Source: an uncultured Bacteroidota bacterium (GTDB lineage: Bacteria; Bacteroidota; Bacteroidia; UKL13-3). Taken from it: DNA of 17,397 bases. The notes below the pieces were generated by a model. That model did no database searches. It worked only from the letters and a program-made list of their open reading frames with translations, and had not been told where the DNA came from. Made by a program: the position numbers and the translations under genes. Of the stretch, positions 15,120 through 17,397 are shown piece by piece. The stretch lies in contig CAIVPY010000092.1 of the NCBI GenBank assembly GCA_903907885.1, positions 1 through 17,397 on the forward strand, given 5' to 3'. Every line of letters begins with the position of its first letter. The stretch's first letter is position 1.

Positions 15120-16511
15120 ATGAAAACAAAATATTTACTCATTGCAATATTGGTTTTGGTTTTTATAACAGCACTTGTTCATATCTTGCCATTGTCTATA
15201 ATACCCACTACGTTTTTAACACTTTCTAGATGGGTAACTTTAGGGTTTATAGCTTGGTATGCCTACAAGCGACACAACCTAAGCGCAGCTATATTTTTCT
15301 TTCTAATTTTAGGAGTTGAACTAGGAAATGATGCCCGCGAAAATCAAGAATACATAGAACAAGGATTGGGAATAACTTTTAAATCTGTTTTATATTCATT
15401 TAAAATTTCAAGCGATATTTTTCTCCGTTTAATCAAAACTATCATTGCGCCATTGTTATTTGCCACTTTGGTGTATGGCATTGCTGGTCATTCAAACTTG
15501 AAAGAAGTGGGTCGTATGGGTTTAAAATCTATCTTTTATTTTGAAGTAGTTACTACACTGGCTTTATTTATTGGTTTAGCCGCAATCAATATTTCAGGTG
15601 CTGGTTTTGGTGTTCAGTTGCAAGCTCAAGATGCACAAATAGAAAGAGCAAATAAACTTCTATCACAAAAGCAAGAACACGATGTAATACTAGATATTTT
15701 TCCTGAAAATATTGCTAAATCAATCGCTGAAAATCAAGTGTTGCAAGTGGTGGTATTTAGTATTTTGTTTGGCATAGCAGTAAGTCTTATTAAAAAAGAA
15801 GATAAGAAAAAACCTATATTAGATTTTACCTCAAGCCTTAGCGAAGTGATGTTTAAATTCACAGACCTTGTGATGTATGCCGCACCTTTAGCGGTGGGTG
15901 GAGCTATGGCTTATTCGGTGGCAAGTATGGGTTTGGGCGTGTTAAAGAATTTGCTATTATTGGTGCTTACCTTGTATGTTGCCTTGGTGATTTTTATATT
16001 ATTTGTGATTGTTCCTATTGGCTTTTTAGTAAAAATTCCTTTTAAGAAATTTATTGCAGCTATTACCGAACCGGTATCACTTGCTTTTGCCACGGCCAGT
16101 TCAGAAGCAGCATTACCATTGGCAATGGAGAACCTTGAAAAGATGGGAATACCTAGGCGTATAGTAGCTTTTGTGTTACCTACAGGATATAGTTTTAATT
16201 TAGATGGAACTACTTTGTATTTAAGTTTAGCATCGGTGTTTGTTGCACAAGCCAGTGGTATTGATTTAACCCTAGGACAACAAATAGGCACTTGTTTGAT
16301 ATTGATGTTAACTAGCAAAGGTGTTGCGGGGGTTAGAGGAGCAAGCTTTCTTATTTTAGTTTCAACAGTTTCATCACTTGGGCTCGACCCACAAAAAGCA
16401 TTTGCAATTTTGGCTGTTGATGCATTAATGGATATGGCTCGCACATCAGTAAATGTAATTGGAAACTGTATGGCAACTTATGTAGTAGCCAAATGGGAGG
16501 GTGAAGTGTAA
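15120..16511 (+). CDS. Dicarboxylate/amino-acid:cation symporter (GltP/DctA family)
   Basis: An inner-membrane secondary transporter of the glutamate transporter (DAACS/SLC1) fold. The core signatures are present: the HP1 serine motif SSEAALP (327-333), NLDGT (360-364), the HP2 tip GVRGA (404-408), and the last transport helix with D434, D438, R441, T442 and N445. The Arg equivalent to GltPh R397 predicts acidic substrates such as aspartate, glutamate or C4-dicarboxylates. The position equivalent to the sodium ligand D405 is N449, as in proton-coupled DctA-type members, so proton coupling is plausible but not proven. The protein is 463 residues, longer than the roughly 420-residue norm, because of an N-terminal extension of about 50 residues with two extra hydrophobic segments (5-24 and 32-48). 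The start is the ATG at 15120; an ATG six bases earlier stops at once. The gene is followed closely by comF. Confidence 0.9.
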   Translation: MKTKYLLIAILVLVFITALVHILPLSIIPTTFLTLSRWVTLGFIAWYAYKRHNLSAAIFFFLILGVELGNDARENQEYIEQGLGITFKSVLYSFKISSDIFLRLIKTIIAPLLFATLVYGIAGHSNLKEVGRMGLKSIFYFEVVTTLALFIGLAAINISGAGFGVQLQAQDAQIERANKLLSQKQEHDVILDIFPENIAKSIAENQVLQVVVFSILFGIAVSLIKKEDKKKPILDFTSSLSEVMFKFTDLVMYAAPLAVGGAMAYSVASMGLGVLKNLLLLVLTLYVALVIFILFVIVPIGFLVKIPFKKFIAAITEPVSLAFATASSEAALPLAMENLEKMGIPRRIVAFVLPTGYSFNLDGTTLYLSLASVFVAQASGIDLTLGQQIGTCLILMLTSKGVAGVRGASFLILVSTVSSLGLDPQKAFAILAVDALMDMARTSVNVIGNCMATYVVAKWEGEV

Positions 16512-16521
16512 AAAGAAGGAT

Positions 16522-17205
16522 ATGTGGCAGGGCATAGCAAATTTATTCTATCCTCGGTTGTGTGTGTTATGCAACAGCAGCTTGTTGATGTCTGAGCAAC
16601 ACATTTGCACAACTTGCCAATTAGATTTGCCTTTAACAAATTTTCATGCCCAAATTGAAAACCCATTAGAGAAAATATTTTGGGGGAGAACAAAATTGGA
16701 AAGAGCGTTTTCATTTGTGTATTTTAAAAAAGGTGGATCAGTTCAAAAAATGCTGCATCAGCTTAAATACAAAGGAAATACTGAACTAGCCGAATACTTG
16801 GGTTTATTGTATGGTACGAGTCTTCAGCAAACCATAACTGACGAAAACATTAAGGGTATAATTGCTATTCCCTTACACAAAAGTAAATTTAAAAAAAGGG
16901 GTTACAATCAAAGTGAGCTTTTTGCACTTGGCTTGAGCAGAGCATTGCAAAAGGATAATCTGTCGAGCTATGTGGTAAGAAACAAAGCCACCGAAACACA
17001 AACCAAGAAAGCACGATATGATAGATGGCAAAACGTAGAAAGCATTTTTAGTGTTCTTAATCCTGATGGTTTAAAAAACAAACATGTGTTGTTGGTTGAC
17101 GATGTAATAACAACAGGTTCAACTATAGAAGCTTGTGCCAACGAACTGCTGCAAATTGAAGGTTGCAAGGTGAGTGTAGCTAGCATTGCGGTTGCAATTA
17201 GGTAA
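16522..17205 (+). CDS. comF: ComF-family phosphoribosyltransferase-like protein
   Basis: A cytosolic ComF/GntX-type protein needed for DNA uptake in naturally competent bacteria; its exact biochemical role is unsettled. From the ATG at 16522 it has 227 residues. An N-terminal zinc-ribbon-like segment has C14, C17, C29 and C32 (CVLC, then CTTC). Then come FVYFKKGGSVQKMLHQLKYK, the conserved IPLHKSKFKKRGYNQSE, RNKATETQTKKARYDRWQN, and the PRPP-binding loop VLLVDDVITTGST (189-201). I prefer ATG 16522 because a GTG at 16501 would overlap the symporter gene and only adds a lysine-rich MKCKKKD. AGAAGGA sits immediately before the ATG but too close to be a normal ribosome site. The 10-bp gap after the symporter stop suggests co-transcription. 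No terminator is seen downstream. Confidence 0.92.
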   Translation: MWQGIANLFYPRLCVLCNSSLLMSEQHICTTCQLDLPLTNFHAQIENPLEKIFWGRTKLERAFSFVYFKKGGSVQKMLHQLKYKGNTELAEYLGLLYGTSLQQTITDENIKGIIAIPLHKSKFKKRGYNQSELFALGLSRALQKDNLSSYVVRNKATETQTKKARYDRWQNVESIFSVLNPDGLKNKHVLLVDDVITTGSTIEACANELLQIEGCKVSVASIAVAIR

Positions 17206-17397
17206 ATTAAATTTCAGTTGTATATGAAAAAATAGTATAAGGTACTAGCACAACATATTAATCAACTCAAAAGAAATGCTTCGATTTAAGAAAGAATGGC
17301 AAAAATATGAAATCAAAAAAAGTTCAAGTTGCTTTATTCTAATCCACTTGTTAGTTCATTCATTCTATTAGCATCAAGCCTAATAAAAATAAAAAGC

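Noticed and set aside
15911..16444. Long minus-strand open frame (177 codons) inside the symporter gene.
   Set aside because: It lies wholly antisense to a well-conserved transporter, has no recognisable family pattern and is explained by codon bias on the opposite strand.
17334..17397. Minus-strand open frame of 20 codons running off the right edge and ending in TAA, possible tail of another gene.
   Set aside because: Too short to show a domain; a second frame over the same bases is also open for part of its length, so coding cannot be supported from this sequence alone.

Overview
The window looks like an AT-rich chromosome segment of a Bacteroidota bacterium. The main clue is promoter style: several genes have TAnnTTTG-type -7 boxes (one with TTTG 19 bp upstream), and most starts lack a clear Shine-Dalgarno sequence. 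A single-chain E1 alpha/beta 2-oxoacid dehydrogenase, a FeoAB pair, signal-peptide outer-membrane proteins and the yicC-gmk-nadD order also fit. I cannot name a genus. No tRNA, rRNA, CRISPR array or transposase gene was recognised.

Layout. The left end (1-3068, minus strand) holds a broken amidohydrolase 5' end, thymidylate synthase (thyA) and the ribosome-associated GTPase typA/bipA, with a strong intrinsic terminator between typA and thyA. A divergent intergenic region with a good promoter on each side then leads to a plus-strand two-gene unit (3352-5898): an outer-membrane beta-barrel protein and a large putative surface lipoprotein, closed by an intrinsic terminator. Next is a 685-residue fused E1 alpha/beta thiamine-diphosphate dehydrogenase (6024-8081), convergent with the ferrous-iron uptake operon feoA-feoB (10449-8108, minus strand).

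From 10450 to 11500 lies an accessory-looking stretch: a very AT-rich orphan lipoprotein flanked on both sides by hairpin-forming non-coding DNA. It is followed on the minus strand by a Fic-fold protein with a degenerate catalytic loop and a winged-helix C-terminus, then by the conserved housekeeping operon yicC-gmk-nadD (14888-12839). A divergent promoter region separates this operon from a plus-strand pair, a GltP/DctA-type symporter and a ComF-family phosphoribosyltransferase, ending at 17205.

Most of the window is core metabolism: dTMP synthesis, GMP phosphorylation, NAD synthesis, branched-chain oxoacid oxidation, iron uptake and translation/stress GTPase function. The parts most likely to hold undescribed biology are the barrel-lipoprotein pair, the pseudo-Fic regulator and the hairpin-flanked orphan lipoprotein. 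I see no complete, clearly new multi-gene system.
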